NCBI GenBank assembly: GCA_020636895.1 | Contig: JACJWZ010000002.1 | Coordinates: 1,054,001 to 1,118,000 of the forward strand | Reading direction: 5' to 3' | Length of the DNA: 64,000 bases | DNA from: Thermoleophilales bacterium | GTDB taxonomy: Bacteria > Actinomycetota > Thermoleophilia > Solirubrobacterales > 70-9 | Shown: positions 15,914 through 23,954 of the stretch, in pieces | Layout: each line of letters starts with the position of its first letter | Numbering within the stretch: the first letter of the stretch is position 1 | Notes under the pieces: generated by a model | Database searches by the model: none | Told to the model about the DNA's origin: nothing | The model's input: the letters and a program-made list of their open reading frames with translations, nothing else | Made by a program: the position numbers and the translations under genes

Positions 15914-17200
15914 CTAGGCGAGCGAGGCGATGTGCTCGGCGGCCAGCTCGGTTCCCCTCGCCGCCCGCAGCCGGGCTGAGACACCGTCGAGGCGGGCGCG
16001 AAGGTCGGTGTCGGCCAGCAGCTCGTCGATCGCGCCCCGCAGCTCGTCGGGCGAGTGCTGGTAGGTGGAGAGCCGGCGGCCGAAGCCGGTTTCGTGGATC
16101 CGCTGCGCGTTGTCGTACTGGTCCCAGAAGACAGGGAGCACGACCATCGGCACGCCGAAGTGGAGCGCCTCGGTGACGGTGTTGTTGCCGCCGTGGGTGA
16201 TCACCAGATCGACCTGCGGCAGGATCGAAGTCTGCGGCAGGAACTCGGCGCCGGCCATGTTGTCGGCGAGCGTCAGCTCCTCGTGCTGCGGACCCTTCGA
16301 GACGATCACGCGGTAGGGGGAGTCGGCGAGCGTCGCGATCAACCCGCGCATCAGCTCGACGTCGGCCGATGCGAGCGAGCCGAGGCTCAGGTAGATGAGC
16401 GGCCCCTCCCCGGAGGCCAGCTCCCCGGGCAGCTCCCAGGGCTCGTCGGTCGCGCGGACGCACGAGGGGAGGTTGCGCCAGAGATCGGTGACGCCGAGCT
16501 CGTCCGTGCGCGGGTAGTCGATCTCCTCCGGGTAGAGCCAGAGGTTGAGGTCGGTCGATTCGTGGATGAGCTCGTCCGGCGGGAGCGGCGGTGCGCCGCG
16601 CTCGCGACAGAACTCGTCGAAGGAGTCGTGCAGCGGCGAGATCACCCGCGAGTACTCGACGCGGAACTCGTCCCATCCGGAGCGGTCGGCGGCCGCGTAG
16701 CCGGAGAAGACCGGCGGCACCGAGGGATCCTTCACCTCGGCCGGGTTGCAGGAGACGATCCGGACCCAGGGCGCGTCGGCGGCGGGGATCGCCGGAAAGG
16801 AGACGACGTTGTCCTCGACGATCACGTCCGGGCGGACCTCGTCGATGATCTCCACGAGCTGCTCGTCGACGTAGCGGGCGCCGTCGACGAGCGCCTGGAA
16901 CGTCGGGACGATGAAGTCCCCGAGCTGATCGATCGTCGGCTTGCGGAAGACCGGCGCCGTCTCGCGGATGAAGTCCTTCCAGAACTGGCCCGCGTCGTCG
17001 CCCCCGTCCGCTCCCTCCGCGGGCTCGGTGAGATCGACCAGCCGCTCCTCGAACCCCTTCTCCTCCAGGGTCCCCGCGAACGAGCGCTCGGCGATGAAGA
17101 CGACCCTCCACCCCCGCTGCCGGAGGACGTCGGCGATGCCGACGCAGTTGTTCGTTGGCCCGTAGGCGCCCTCGGGGAAGAACGCGACCGTCTTCGCCAT
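15914..17200 (-). CDS. GT1-family (MGT/UGT-type) glycosyltransferase
   Basis: 428 residues. The N-terminal acceptor domain (KTVAFFPEGAYGPTNNCVGIADVLRQRGW) is followed by a C-terminal donor domain. The nucleotide-sugar motif reads VITHGGNNTVTEALHFGVPMV then PVFWDQYDNAQRI near residues 340-370, equivalent to the PSPG/UGT signature (HGG...E...G.P....P...DQ..NA). It should transfer a sugar from a UDP- or dTDP-donor to a small hydrophobic acceptor; the acceptor is not predictable. A TAGGCT box six bases upstream of the ATG suggests a leaderless mRNA, back-to-back with metF. Confidence 0.9.
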   Translation of the reverse strand: MAKTVAFFPEGAYGPTNNCVGIADVLRQRGWRVVFIAERSFAGTLEEKGFEERLVDLTEPAEGADGGDDAGQFWKDFIRETAPVFRKPTIDQLGDFIVPTFQALVDGARYVDEQLVEIIDEVRPDVIVEDNVVSFPAIPAADAPWVRIVSCNPAEVKDPSVPPVFSGYAAADRSGWDEFRVEYSRVISPLHDSFDEFCRERGAPPLPPDELIHESTDLNLWLYPEEIDYPRTDELGVTDLWRNLPSCVRATDEPWELPGELASGEGPLIYLSLGSLASADVELMRGLIATLADSPYRVIVSKGPQHEELTLADNMAGAEFLPQTSILPQVDLVITHGGNNTVTEALHFGVPMVVLPVFWDQYDNAQRIHETGFGRRLSTYQHSPDELRGAIDELLADTDLRARLDGVSARLRAARGTELAAEHIASLA

Positions 17201-17206
17201 GGGCGC

Positions 17207-17212
17207 AGCCTA
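17207..17212 (-). promoter_or_regulatory. Candidate leaderless -10 box of the GT1 gene (TAGGCT)
   Basis: TAGGCT on the minus strand, six bases before ATG 17200. Confidence 0.4.
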
Positions 17213-17229
17213 CGCCGATCGCCCCTCTC

Positions 17230-17235
17230 TACGAT
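17230..17235 (+). promoter_or_regulatory. Candidate leaderless -10 box of metF (TACGAT)
   Basis: TACGAT, seven bases before ATG 17243. Its upstream part overlaps the divergent GT1 promoter, so the two genes share a 42-bp intergenic region. Confidence 0.4.
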
Positions 17236-17242
17236 CCCCGCG

Positions 17243-18163
17243 ATGCGCATCTCGGAGATCCTCGGGGGCCCCGAGCCCTGCTTCTCCTTCGAGTTCTTCC
17301 CGCCGAAGACCGAGGAGGGCGAGCGGATGCTGTTCGACAGCGTCGCGGAGCTGCGCCAGCTCAACCCCGGCTACGTCTCGGTCACCTACGGCGCCGCCGG
17401 CTCCACCCGCGACGGCACCGTCGAGGTGACGACCCGCATCCAGCAGGAGTTCGGGATCGAGACGATGGCCCACCTCAGCATCGTCGGCGAGACCGTCGAG
17501 GGCATCGAGACGATCCTCTCCCGCTTCGCCGACGCCGGGATCGAGAACGTGCTCGCGCTCCGCGGCGACCCGCCGCGTGGCGAGGGCTCGTTCACCCCGA
17601 CGCCCGGTGGCCTGACCAGCTCGGCCGAGCTCGCGGCCTTCATCCGCGCCTACGGGCCGACCAGCGGCTTCGGGATCGGGGCCTCGTGCCATCCCGAGAT
17701 CCACCAGGAGGCCGCCTCGCCCGAGGCCGACATCGAGTTCCTCCGCGAGAAGGTGGACAGCGGCGCCGAGTTCCTGATCAGCCAGCTCTTCTTCGACAAC
17801 CGCGTGTACTTCGACTGGCTCGCCTCCGTTCGGGAGGCCGGGATCGAGGTGCCGGTGATCCCGGGCATCCTCCCGATCATCTCCCGCGCCGGCCTGCACC
17901 GCTTCTGCGCGACCTGCGGGGCGAACATCCCGGCGGCGCTCGACGCCCAGCTCGAGGCGCTCGGCGGCGACGAGGACGCCGAGCGCGCCTTCGGGATCGC
18001 CTACGCCGCCCGCCAGTGCGAGGAGCTGCTCGCCGCCGGTGCCCCCGGGATCCACTTCTTCGTCCTCAACCGCGCCGCCTCGGTGCGGGCGGTGCTGGGG
18101 GCCCTGTTGGCCGCCCGTCCCTGGGAGCGGGCGCCGAGCAGCGAGGCGGGCTCGGCGCTCTGA
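17243..18163 (+). CDS. metF: Methylenetetrahydrofolate reductase
   Basis: 306 residues, the usual length of the bacterial FAD enzyme. Motifs: FSFEFFPPKTEEGE at residue 14, YVSVTYGAAGSTRDGT, AHLSIVGETVEG, NVLALRGDPPRGEG, SCHPEIHQEAASPEADIEFLREKVDSG and FLISQLFFDN. It reduces 5,10-methylene-THF to 5-methyl-THF, supplying methyl groups for methionine synthesis. It is a single gene with a leaderless-type promoter, followed by the DUF3105 gene 72 bp later. Confidence 0.97.
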   Translation: MRISEILGGPEPCFSFEFFPPKTEEGERMLFDSVAELRQLNPGYVSVTYGAAGSTRDGTVEVTTRIQQEFGIETMAHLSIVGETVEGIETILSRFADAGIENVLALRGDPPRGEGSFTPTPGGLTSSAELAAFIRAYGPTSGFGIGASCHPEIHQEAASPEADIEFLREKVDSGAEFLISQLFFDNRVYFDWLASVREAGIEVPVIPGILPIISRAGLHRFCATCGANIPAALDAQLEALGGDEDAERAFGIAYAARQCEELLAAGAPGIHFFVLNRAASVRAVLGALLAARPWERAPSSEAGSAL

Positions 18164-18235
18164 GCGGCTGAGGCCGGGAGGCGACCCCCGCGTCCGGGAA
18201 TCCCGACCCTCGCGGTCGGCTACCCTTCCCCGCCG

Positions 18236-19000
18236 ATGGCGAGCAGGAAAGAGGAGAAGGAGCGGCTTCGCAAGGAGCGGCTCGAGGCCGAGAAGCGGGC
18301 GCAGTCGTCGCAGCGCCAGCGCCTGATGGTGGGCTACGTGCTCGCCGGTGTGATCGGTGTCGTCGTGCTCGCCGGGATCATCTTCGTCGTCCTCAACTCC
18401 AGTGGCAGCGACGACACCGGCGGCAGCGCGAACGTCAGCACCCGCTACGGCACGCTCGACGACGACATGAAGATCGACAACCGCGAAGGAACGGCGCCTC
18501 CGCCGGTCAAGAACGGCGATCTCCAAGGCGCCGCCAACGTCGCCGACTGCGACCTCCAGCTCAACCTGAAGAGCGCCGGGAGCACCCACTTCAGCGATCT
18601 CAACAAGGTCGTCAAGTACGCGACGGAGCCGCCGACCTCCGGCGATCACTACGCGTCGGCGGAGAACGGCAGCGGCGCGCTCGCCGACGGCGCCTACCTC
18701 AACACCCCGAACTGGAACCGCGCCGTCCACGCGCTCGAGCACGGCCGGATTCAGATCCAGTACAGCTCCGACCTCCCCGAGGAGGACCAGCTCGCGCTCA
18801 AGGGCGTCTTCGACGAGGACCGGCCCGGCGTCGACCTCTTCCCCAACGACGACATGCCCTACGCCGTCGCGGCGGCGGCCTGGACGAACCTGGTCGGTTG
18901 CAAGACCTTCGAGGGCGCCAAGACGCTCGACGTGATCCGGGCCTTCCGCGACTCCTTCCGCGGGCAGGGCCCCGAGCAGATTCCCTACCTGCCGTACTAG
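18236..19000 (+). CDS. DUF3105-domain membrane-anchored protein
   Basis: 254 residues. A short strongly basic cytoplasmic coiled segment (residues 1-30, KEEKERLRKERLEAEKR) precedes one TM helix (VGYVLAGVIGVVVLAGIIFVVL). The extracellular part has the DUF3105 hallmarks: cysteine-bearing NVADCDLQL, then YATEPPTSGDHYA, GAYLNTPNWNRAVHALEHGRIQIQY and a late TNLVGCKTF. The conserved His residues of S-G-x-H-Y and H-A-L-E-H-G suggest a metal or catalytic site, but the family has no known role. Two cysteines may form a disulphide. TACCCT nine bases upstream is a possible -10. Confidence 0.88.
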   Translation: MASRKEEKERLRKERLEAEKRAQSSQRQRLMVGYVLAGVIGVVVLAGIIFVVLNSSGSDDTGGSANVSTRYGTLDDDMKIDNREGTAPPPVKNGDLQGAANVADCDLQLNLKSAGSTHFSDLNKVVKYATEPPTSGDHYASAENGSGALADGAYLNTPNWNRAVHALEHGRIQIQYSSDLPEEDQLALKGVFDEDRPGVDLFPNDDMPYAVAAAAWTNLVGCKTFEGAKTLDVIRAFRDSFRGQGPEQIPYLPY

Positions 19001-19002
19001 CC

Positions 19003-19036
19003 GGCCGGCGGCGCGAGCGGCGGCTCCCCGCCGGCC
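19003..19036 (+). terminator. Hairpin terminator after the DUF3105 gene
   Basis: Stem GGCCGGCG / CGCCGGCC, directly after the TAG stop at 19000, with an 18-nt loop rich in G and C. No T-tract. Confidence 0.5.
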
Positions 19037-19143
19037 TCGGCTGCCTCGGCTGCCTCGCGAGCGGTCGGCAGCTTGCATGGGGCGGTCGGCCGGGTCGGGC
19101 GGCGAGGTCGCCTTGCAACCATCCCTCGGCGACCGCGACTTCC

Positions 19144-19166
19144 CCCCTGGAGCCGTGTTCCAGGGG
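19144..19166 (+). promoter_or_regulatory. Leader hairpin upstream of the amidase gene
   Basis: Perfect 8-bp stem CCCCTGGA / TCCAGGGG with a 7-nt loop, 45 bases upstream of the start codon and just before the 14-bp palindrome. It could be a leader structure or an operator. I could not match it to a known riboswitch. Confidence 0.4.
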
Positions 19167-19175
19167 TGGGAGACG

Positions 19176-19189
19176 TTAGCGATCGCTAA
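19176..19189. promoter_or_regulatory. 14-bp perfect palindrome (operator candidate)
   Basis: TTAGCGATCGCTAA, a perfect and AT-rich palindrome in an otherwise very GC-rich region. It lies 22 bases upstream of the TTG start of the amidase gene. Size and position fit a dimeric repressor/activator site. Confidence 0.5.
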
Positions 19190-19211
19190 TACTTCATCTG
19201 GTTCATTCGAC

Positions 19212-20378
19212 TTGGTTTCCAAGCGCCTTCGGACATCCGTGGCGCTCGCCATCGCCGCGGGCGCCCTCGCAGCAGCAACGCCCGCCTTCGGCGCGGCTCC
19301 CAGCGGGGCCGATTTCACGCAGGATCTCCCGGCCGTCGAGACGCTCCGGCCCGCGCTCGCGCGGAGTGCCGCGATCGACGGTGACCGCGGCTACGGGTAT
19401 CTGGATCACGGCCCCGTCCTCTACCGCTCCGCGCCGGTGCGCGCTCCCGAACGCTTCGACCTCGTCGGCGTCGCCGGTGAGACCCACGCGCTCGAGTACC
19501 GCACCCGCCGCGACGGGCGCCCCTGGACCAATTGGGTCGAGGCCGACAACGGCGACCCCGTCTACGCGGGGGGCGCCGACCTCGTCCAGGTGCGCAGCCG
19601 CGGCGTCCCGATCAGCGGCGTGCTGCACTACGTGAGCGTCGACGACGGGACGGTCCCGGCCTCGCGCCTCGCCGCGCGCGGGAGCGGCGGCACCGGTCCC
19701 GGTGGAAGCGGCGGCGGGAAGAGCGGCGGCGGGAAGAAGGGGGGCAAGGGCGGAAAAGGCCTGCCCCCGCAGCCGACCTTCATCTCTCGCGCGCAGTGGG
19801 GAGCCAACGCCACGGTCGGCGGGTGCATCCCCCGCGCCACCCCGGAGACCGGTCGGATCAAGGCGGGCGTGATCCACCACACGGTCAGCACCAATACCTA
19901 CACGCAGGCCGAAGCGCCGGGGCTCGTCCTCGGCATCTGCCGCTACCACCGCAACGCGAACGGGTGGAACGACATCGGCTACAACGCTCTCGTCGACCGG
20001 TTCGGCAACCTCTACGAGGGGCGGGCCGGGGGCCTCGGGCGGGCTGTCATCGGCGCCCAGGCGGAGGGGATCAACTCGCAGACGACCGGCATCGCCTCGA
20101 TCGGCGACAACCGCGAGAAGTCCGCGGGCCCGAAGGAGGTCAAGTCGATCGTCAAGTACCTGGCCTGGAAGTTCGGGATCGCCGGTATCCCCGCGACAGG
20201 CCGCGCGACTCTCACCTCCGCCGGGGGGAGCACGCAGCGCACGCCCGAGGGCGAGCGGATGCGCGTCCCGCGGATCTTCCCCCACATGGAGACGAACTTC
20301 ACCGAGTGCGCGGGGGCGGCGCTGAACGCGCAGGTGCCGAAGATCCGCCGCAAGGTCGCGCGGCGGCTCGGCGGCTAG
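19212..20378 (+). CDS. Secreted N-acetylmuramoyl-L-alanine amidase (PGRP/amidase_2 type)
   Basis: 388 residues from TTG 19212, which starts right at the signal peptide (V-S-K-R-L-R-T-S-V-A-L-A-I-A-A-G-A-L-A-A-A-T-P-A-F-G-A). A longer open frame upstream has no initiation signal. An N-terminal beta domain (residues 60-150) is joined by a Gly/Ser/Lys linker (GGSGGGKSGGGKKGGKGGK) to the catalytic domain. There ISRAQWGAN, AGVIHHTVS (zinc His), RYHRNANGWNDIGYNALVDRFGNLYEGR (second His/Tyr) and the terminal HMETNFTECAG (third His/Cys region) match the PGRP/T7-lysozyme family. Cuts the bond between MurNAc and L-Ala in peptidoglycan. Regulated perhaps through the palindrome at 19176. Confidence 0.92.
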   Translation: MVSKRLRTSVALAIAAGALAAATPAFGAAPSGADFTQDLPAVETLRPALARSAAIDGDRGYGYLDHGPVLYRSAPVRAPERFDLVGVAGETHALEYRTRRDGRPWTNWVEADNGDPVYAGGADLVQVRSRGVPISGVLHYVSVDDGTVPASRLAARGSGGTGPGGSGGGKSGGGKKGGKGGKGLPPQPTFISRAQWGANATVGGCIPRATPETGRIKAGVIHHTVSTNTYTQAEAPGLVLGICRYHRNANGWNDIGYNALVDRFGNLYEGRAGGLGRAVIGAQAEGINSQTTGIASIGDNREKSAGPKEVKSIVKYLAWKFGIAGIPATGRATLTSAGGSTQRTPEGERMRVPRIFPHMETNFTECAGAALNAQVPKIRRKVARRLGG

Positions 20379-20407
20379 GCCTGCCCGTCGGTCGCTGCCA
20401 GTCGGCG

Positions 20408-21361
20408 CTAGCCGGCGGCCGGCGCCCGATACAGGGGGAAGAAGCCGTCGTCGTCGCGGCCGCGCGAGAGCTCCGCGTAGGCGGCGCGGTCGCAGATCAG
20501 CTCGTGCGTTCGGAACGGAAGCTCGCGGTTGGCGAACCCGCGCTTGAACTCCTCGAGTCCGTCGCCCGGCTTGACGCCGCCGCCGAGGTTCAGCGGCAGG
20601 CCGAGCTCCTCGGCGAGATCGGTGCAGGCGACGATCAGGTTCTTGGAGGGGGCACGCTTGCGGTGAGCGTCGGCGGTGCCGGAGAGGTAGTAGTGGAGGA
20701 AGCCGTCGCTGATCGCGGCGAGGGCCGAGGCGGCGACGTCGCCCTCGGGACCATCGACGGTGACCAGCCACGAGCGCGGGAAGCGCAGCAGCTCGGCGAA
20801 GTAGTCGCGGTCGAAGAAGTAGTGCTCGGCGGCGTCGACCACCTGCATCGTCTCGGTGTAGACGGAGAGGAAGCCGTCGAGATCGGCGTCGCTCGCGCTG
20901 GGCCCCTCGGCGATCCGCACGTCGTAGCCGGCCGCCTCGTTCTTGCGGATCTGCTGTCGGTCGCTCATCCGTGACTTGCGCGGCAGCTCCGGATCGGCGA
21001 GCAGGACGACGGAGCGGTCGGTCGGGTTCGCGAACGCCGGCGGCTCGCCGAGCCGGTCGCGGACGAAGGCCGAGACGAGGCCGCTGGCGGCCAAGTCGAC
21101 CGCGGTGGCGTCGATCGGCTCCCCCTCCCCCGCGCTCGTGATCCGCGCGCCGGGATAGGAGTAGGGCGAGATCGCGTCGCGGCGATCGGAGCCGGGGATC
21201 TCGCGGACGAGCAGGGGGACGGCGACGGCGGTGCCGGTGGCATCGTCGGCGACGAGCAGCGTGTGCGTGGTTCGCTCGGCGGCGAGGAACTGGGCGGAGC
21301 GGAAGAACTCGTCCTCGACGGCGGCGCTCCCGCCGTCCTCGATCAGCTCGACGGCGGCCAT
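20408..21361 (-). CDS. FemAB/BioF2-like GNAT-superfamily acyltransferase
   Basis: 317 residues from ATG 21361. The two-domain arrangement with LPRKSRMSDRQQIRKNEAAGYDVRIAEGPSASD in the middle and DGFLHYYLSGTADAHRKRAPSKNLIVAC followed by LNLGGGVKPGDGLEEFKRGF near the end matches PF13480 (BioF2-like) and FemAB-type proteins. Such enzymes transfer amino acids or acyl groups to cell-wall or surface-sugar precursors. The gene is first in neither direction: it ends a five-gene minus-strand run of glycosyltransferase and acyltransferase genes, starting five bases after the GNAT gene stop. Hence a role in decorating a surface polysaccharide is likely, by inference. Confidence 0.82.
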   Translation of the reverse strand: MAAVELIEDGGSAAVEDEFFRSAQFLAAERTTHTLLVADDATGTAVAVPLLVREIPGSDRRDAISPYSYPGARITSAGEGEPIDATAVDLAASGLVSAFVRDRLGEPPAFANPTDRSVVLLADPELPRKSRMSDRQQIRKNEAAGYDVRIAEGPSASDADLDGFLSVYTETMQVVDAAEHYFFDRDYFAELLRFPRSWLVTVDGPEGDVAASALAAISDGFLHYYLSGTADAHRKRAPSKNLIVACTDLAEELGLPLNLGGGVKPGDGLEEFKRGFANRELPFRTHELICDRAAYAELSRGRDDDGFFPLYRAPAAG

Positions 21362-21366
21362 CGGCC

Positions 21367-21957
21367 TCAGCCGTCGGCGGGCGCGGGGTCGGGAGCGTCG
21401 ACGCCCCAGCGCTCGCGCCAGCCCTCGGCGGTGATGCCCCAGATCTCGCAGTCGATGATCTCGCCGTCCGGACGGCGGATGTGGCCCTTCATCGTCCCCT
21501 CGTGCTGCCAGCCCTGCCAGGTGACGGCCTTCTTCGCGGGGCCGTTGAAGGAGGGAATGCGGCCGTAGACGCGATGGGCGCCGAACTCCTCGAACGCCTT
21601 GGCGACGGTGAGCCGCTCCGCCTCGCGGCCCACTCCCCGCGCGCCCGGGTTGTCGCCGATCAGCGCGCCGAGCTCGGGAGCCGTCTGCCGGAAGAGCCCG
21701 TAGAGAGCGGTGAAGCCGACCGGCTCGTCGAGGCCCTCTACCTCGATCGCCCACTTGCGGTCCTCGCCGTCGGCGGCGACCGCCGCGTTCGTCCAGCCCT
21801 TGGCGTTGTCCTCCGCGAAGGAGTCGCGCACCTCCATCAACGAGGAGATCGCCTCGCGGTTGTTGAACCAGCGGTGCACGGCGGGCCAGTCCTCGGGCCG
21901 GAACGGCCGGATCCGGACCTCGACCTCTGAGCCTCGTTCGGCGGTGCTCGTCGACAT
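21367..21957 (-). CDS. GNAT-family N-acetyltransferase
   Basis: 196 residues. RIRPFRPEDWPAVHRWFNNREAISSLMEVRDSF is the usual RimJ/RimL-like N-terminus, and LGALIGDNPGARGVGREAERLTVAKAFEEFG contains the acetyl-CoA pyrophosphate-binding loop (R/Q-x-x-G-x-G/A region). HRVYGRIPSFNGPAKKAVTWQGWQHEGTMKG completes the fold. Family members acetylate amino sugars or protein N-termini. The neighbours (sugar transferase, three glycosyltransferases, FemAB) favour a sugar-nucleotide or surface-glycan acceptor. The start is preceded by TACGAT nine bases upstream, and the upstream gene is 29 bp away. Confidence 0.88.
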   Translation of the reverse strand: MSTSTAERGSEVEVRIRPFRPEDWPAVHRWFNNREAISSLMEVRDSFAEDNAKGWTNAAVAADGEDRKWAIEVEGLDEPVGFTALYGLFRQTAPELGALIGDNPGARGVGREAERLTVAKAFEEFGAHRVYGRIPSFNGPAKKAVTWQGWQHEGTMKGHIRRPDGEIIDCEIWGITAEGWRERWGVDAPDPAPADG

Positions 21958-21985
21958 GAGCGCGGAATCGTAGGCGCTACCCGGC

Positions 21986-22684
21986 TCAGCCCGGGTCGAG
22001 GCCCTCGCCCGTGACCACCTGCTTGACGGTCCGGGCGATGATCCGCAGGTCGAGCGCCGGCGAGCGGTTCTCGACGTACCAGCAGTCGCGCTCGATCCGC
22101 TCGCCCCAGCGGACACCGACGCGCCCGTTCACCTGCGCCCACCCGGTCATCCCCGGCGGCACCGCGTGGCGGCGGTGCTGGAACGGCGCGTAGTGCTCGA
22201 GGTGGGCGGGGATGGTCGGGCGTGGGCCGACGATGGCCATCTCGCCGCGCAAGACGTTGACGAGGTTGGGGAGCTCGTCGAGCGAGGTGCGGCGCAGGAG
22301 GCCGCCGACCTTCGTGATCCGCGGATCGTCCCCGCCGACCGCCGTGCCGACGCCGACCGGATCGCTCCCCGCAGCCATCGTCCGCAGCTTCAGCATCTCG
22401 AACTCGCGCTCGCCGCGGCCGACGCGGCGCTGACGATAGATGGCCGGACCCGGGCTGCTCAGGCGGATCGCGATCATCGCCGCAAGCAGCAGCGGGGAGA
22501 GGAGGACGAGCGCCGTCGCGGCGAGGAGCGCGTTGACGATCTGCGGCAGCCCGGCGGGCGGCGCGGCGAAGGGGTCGGCGCCCTGGCGCTCGCGGAGCGC
22601 CGCGGCGGCGGCATCGGCGGGGTCGATCGAGGGCGCACGGAAGGCGGCCTCGATGTCGACGCCGGCCTCCCCCTCCTCGCTCAT
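21986..22684 (-). CDS. Polyprenyl-phosphate sugar-phosphate transferase (initiating glycosyltransferase)
   Basis: 232 residues. One N-terminal hydrophobic segment (IVNALLAATALVLLSPLLLAAMIAIRL) precedes the bacterial sugar transferase core: RRVGRGEREFEMLKLRTM, DDPRITKVGGLLRRTSLDELPNL, RGEMAIVGPRP and PPGMTGWAQVNGR. This is the WcaJ/PglC-type catalytic module that loads the first sugar-1-phosphate onto undecaprenyl phosphate. The 5-TM part of long WcaJ-like enzymes is absent. Its ATG overlaps the stop of the upstream GT2 gene (ATGA), so translation is coupled. Confidence 0.93.
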   Translation of the reverse strand: MSEEGEAGVDIEAAFRAPSIDPADAAAAALRERQGADPFAAPPAGLPQIVNALLAATALVLLSPLLLAAMIAIRLSSPGPAIYRQRRVGRGEREFEMLKLRTMAAGSDPVGVGTAVGGDDPRITKVGGLLRRTSLDELPNLVNVLRGEMAIVGPRPTIPAHLEHYAPFQHRRHAVPPGMTGWAQVNGRVGVRWGERIERDCWYVENRSPALDLRIIARTVKQVVTGEGLDPG

Positions 22685-23943
22685 CGCGTCCCCTCGGACT
22701 TCTCCCAGGCGGCGGGCGGTCCCTGGCGCCAGCGATCCCAGAACCCGAGGGCGATCGAGGCGGTGGTGAGGACGTAGTAGCGGGCGAGCCGCGCGGGCCT
22801 GACCGGGAGCCGGTCGGCGACGGCGGCGAGGACCAGCAGCGCGAGCTGGGCGCCGAGGGCGAAGCGATAGATGCCCGTGCGCCGACGATGTCCGCCGGTA
22901 TCGAGAGGAACGCGCCCGCTGCGTGGACGGCGCGACAGCATCACGCTGGCCGCGAGCAGCTTGATGTGCAGGAACGGGCTCGCGTAGCGGAGCAGGCGGT
23001 GGCTGAGGATCTCGTAGCCGTACATCGCCCCGTACCCGCGCGGGTCCCACATCCGGTCGGCGAGAACGATGTCGGGAAGGCCGATCATCATCCGCCGCTT
23101 GCGGGCGAACTCGCCCTCCATGGTCGGCACCATCTTCTCGCCGGCGCGGGCGGCGACGACGTGCACCGCGCGCCAACCCCGCTTGCGGAGCAGGAAGGGG
23201 AACGAGAGGTCGTGGCTGCGCGAGGGCGGCAGCGGCACGTACGCCTCGCGCCGCACGGCGTAGATCGCGCCGTTGCCGGCGGTGATGCCGCCGAGCTCCG
23301 ACTCGAGCTGGCGGATCATGTTCTCGAGCCGCCAGTAGGCGCCCTCCTCGCTGGCCTCGCCGGCGGCGACCGGGGCGGACTCGTCGGTGGTGAAGGAAAC
23401 GGCGCCGCTCGCGTAGCCGACCTCGGGATCGTCGAAGGCGGCGGCGAGCGCGCCTACGGCTGCGGGCTCCCAGATCGAGTTCGCATCGCTGAAGGCGAGG
23501 ATCTCCCCGCGCGCTCTTTCGGCCGCGGCGTTCTGCGTGGCCATCTTGCCGCCGCGCGGGAGGTCCAGGACGACGTCGGCGCCGGCGGCCCGGGCAGCCT
23601 CCACGGTCCCGTCGGAGGAGCCGTCGGAGGCGACGATCACCTCGAGCCGATCGCGGGGCCAGTCCGAGGCGAGCGCGTTTGCGACCTTCGCGCCGATCAC
23701 CTCCTGCTCGTCGAAGGCGGCGACGATCAGGGAGACGAGCGGCCGGTCGGGCTCCGCCTCCTCCCCGGGACCCGCGGCCGCCGGGTCGATCGCGTCCATG
23801 TCCGTGGTCGGAGGCAGCGGCTCGGGGCGCTCCCCGCGCACCCGGCGCAGCGCGACGAGCGTCAGCGGGTAGGTGACATGCGTGTGGACGATCCCGGCGG
23901 CGGCGGCCCAGAACGTCGCTTTGGCGAGGGTTCGCGTGCGCAT
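22681..23943 (-). CDS. GT2-family membrane glycosyltransferase
   Basis: 420 residues from ATG 23943, preceded by GGGAG. An alternative ATG at 23958 overlaps the stop of the GT4 gene (ATGA) and would add five residues. An N-terminal TM is followed by the GT-A core: VSLIVAAFDEQEVIGAKVANAL, VIVASDGSSDGTVEAARAAGADVV (DxSxDGT), LAFSDANSIWEP in the DXD position, GAIYAVRREAY, and an R-x-x-R-M-like KRRMMIG. C-terminal TM helices (LLRYASPFLHIKLLAASVML, FALGAQLALLVLAAVADRL) resemble processive or export-coupled GT2 enzymes. Probable polysaccharide chain assembly; sugar unknown. Confidence 0.9.
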   Translation of the reverse strand: MRTRTLAKATFWAAAAGIVHTHVTYPLTLVALRRVRGERPEPLPPTTDMDAIDPAAAGPGEEAEPDRPLVSLIVAAFDEQEVIGAKVANALASDWPRDRLEVIVASDGSSDGTVEAARAAGADVVLDLPRGGKMATQNAAAERARGEILAFSDANSIWEPAAVGALAAAFDDPEVGYASGAVSFTTDESAPVAAGEASEEGAYWRLENMIRQLESELGGITAGNGAIYAVRREAYVPLPPSRSHDLSFPFLLRKRGWRAVHVVAARAGEKMVPTMEGEFARKRRMMIGLPDIVLADRMWDPRGYGAMYGYEILSHRLLRYASPFLHIKLLAASVMLSRRPRSGRVPLDTGGHRRRTGIYRFALGAQLALLVLAAVADRLPVRPARLARYYVLTTASIALGFWDRWRQGPPAAWEKSEGTR

Positions 23944-23954
23944 CGGACTCCCGA

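Noticed and set aside
19001..19211. Possible cyclic-di-AMP (ydaO) riboswitch before the amidase gene
   Set aside because: The expected conserved words and the multi-stem core of ydaO are absent; only a short hairpin and a palindrome are present.
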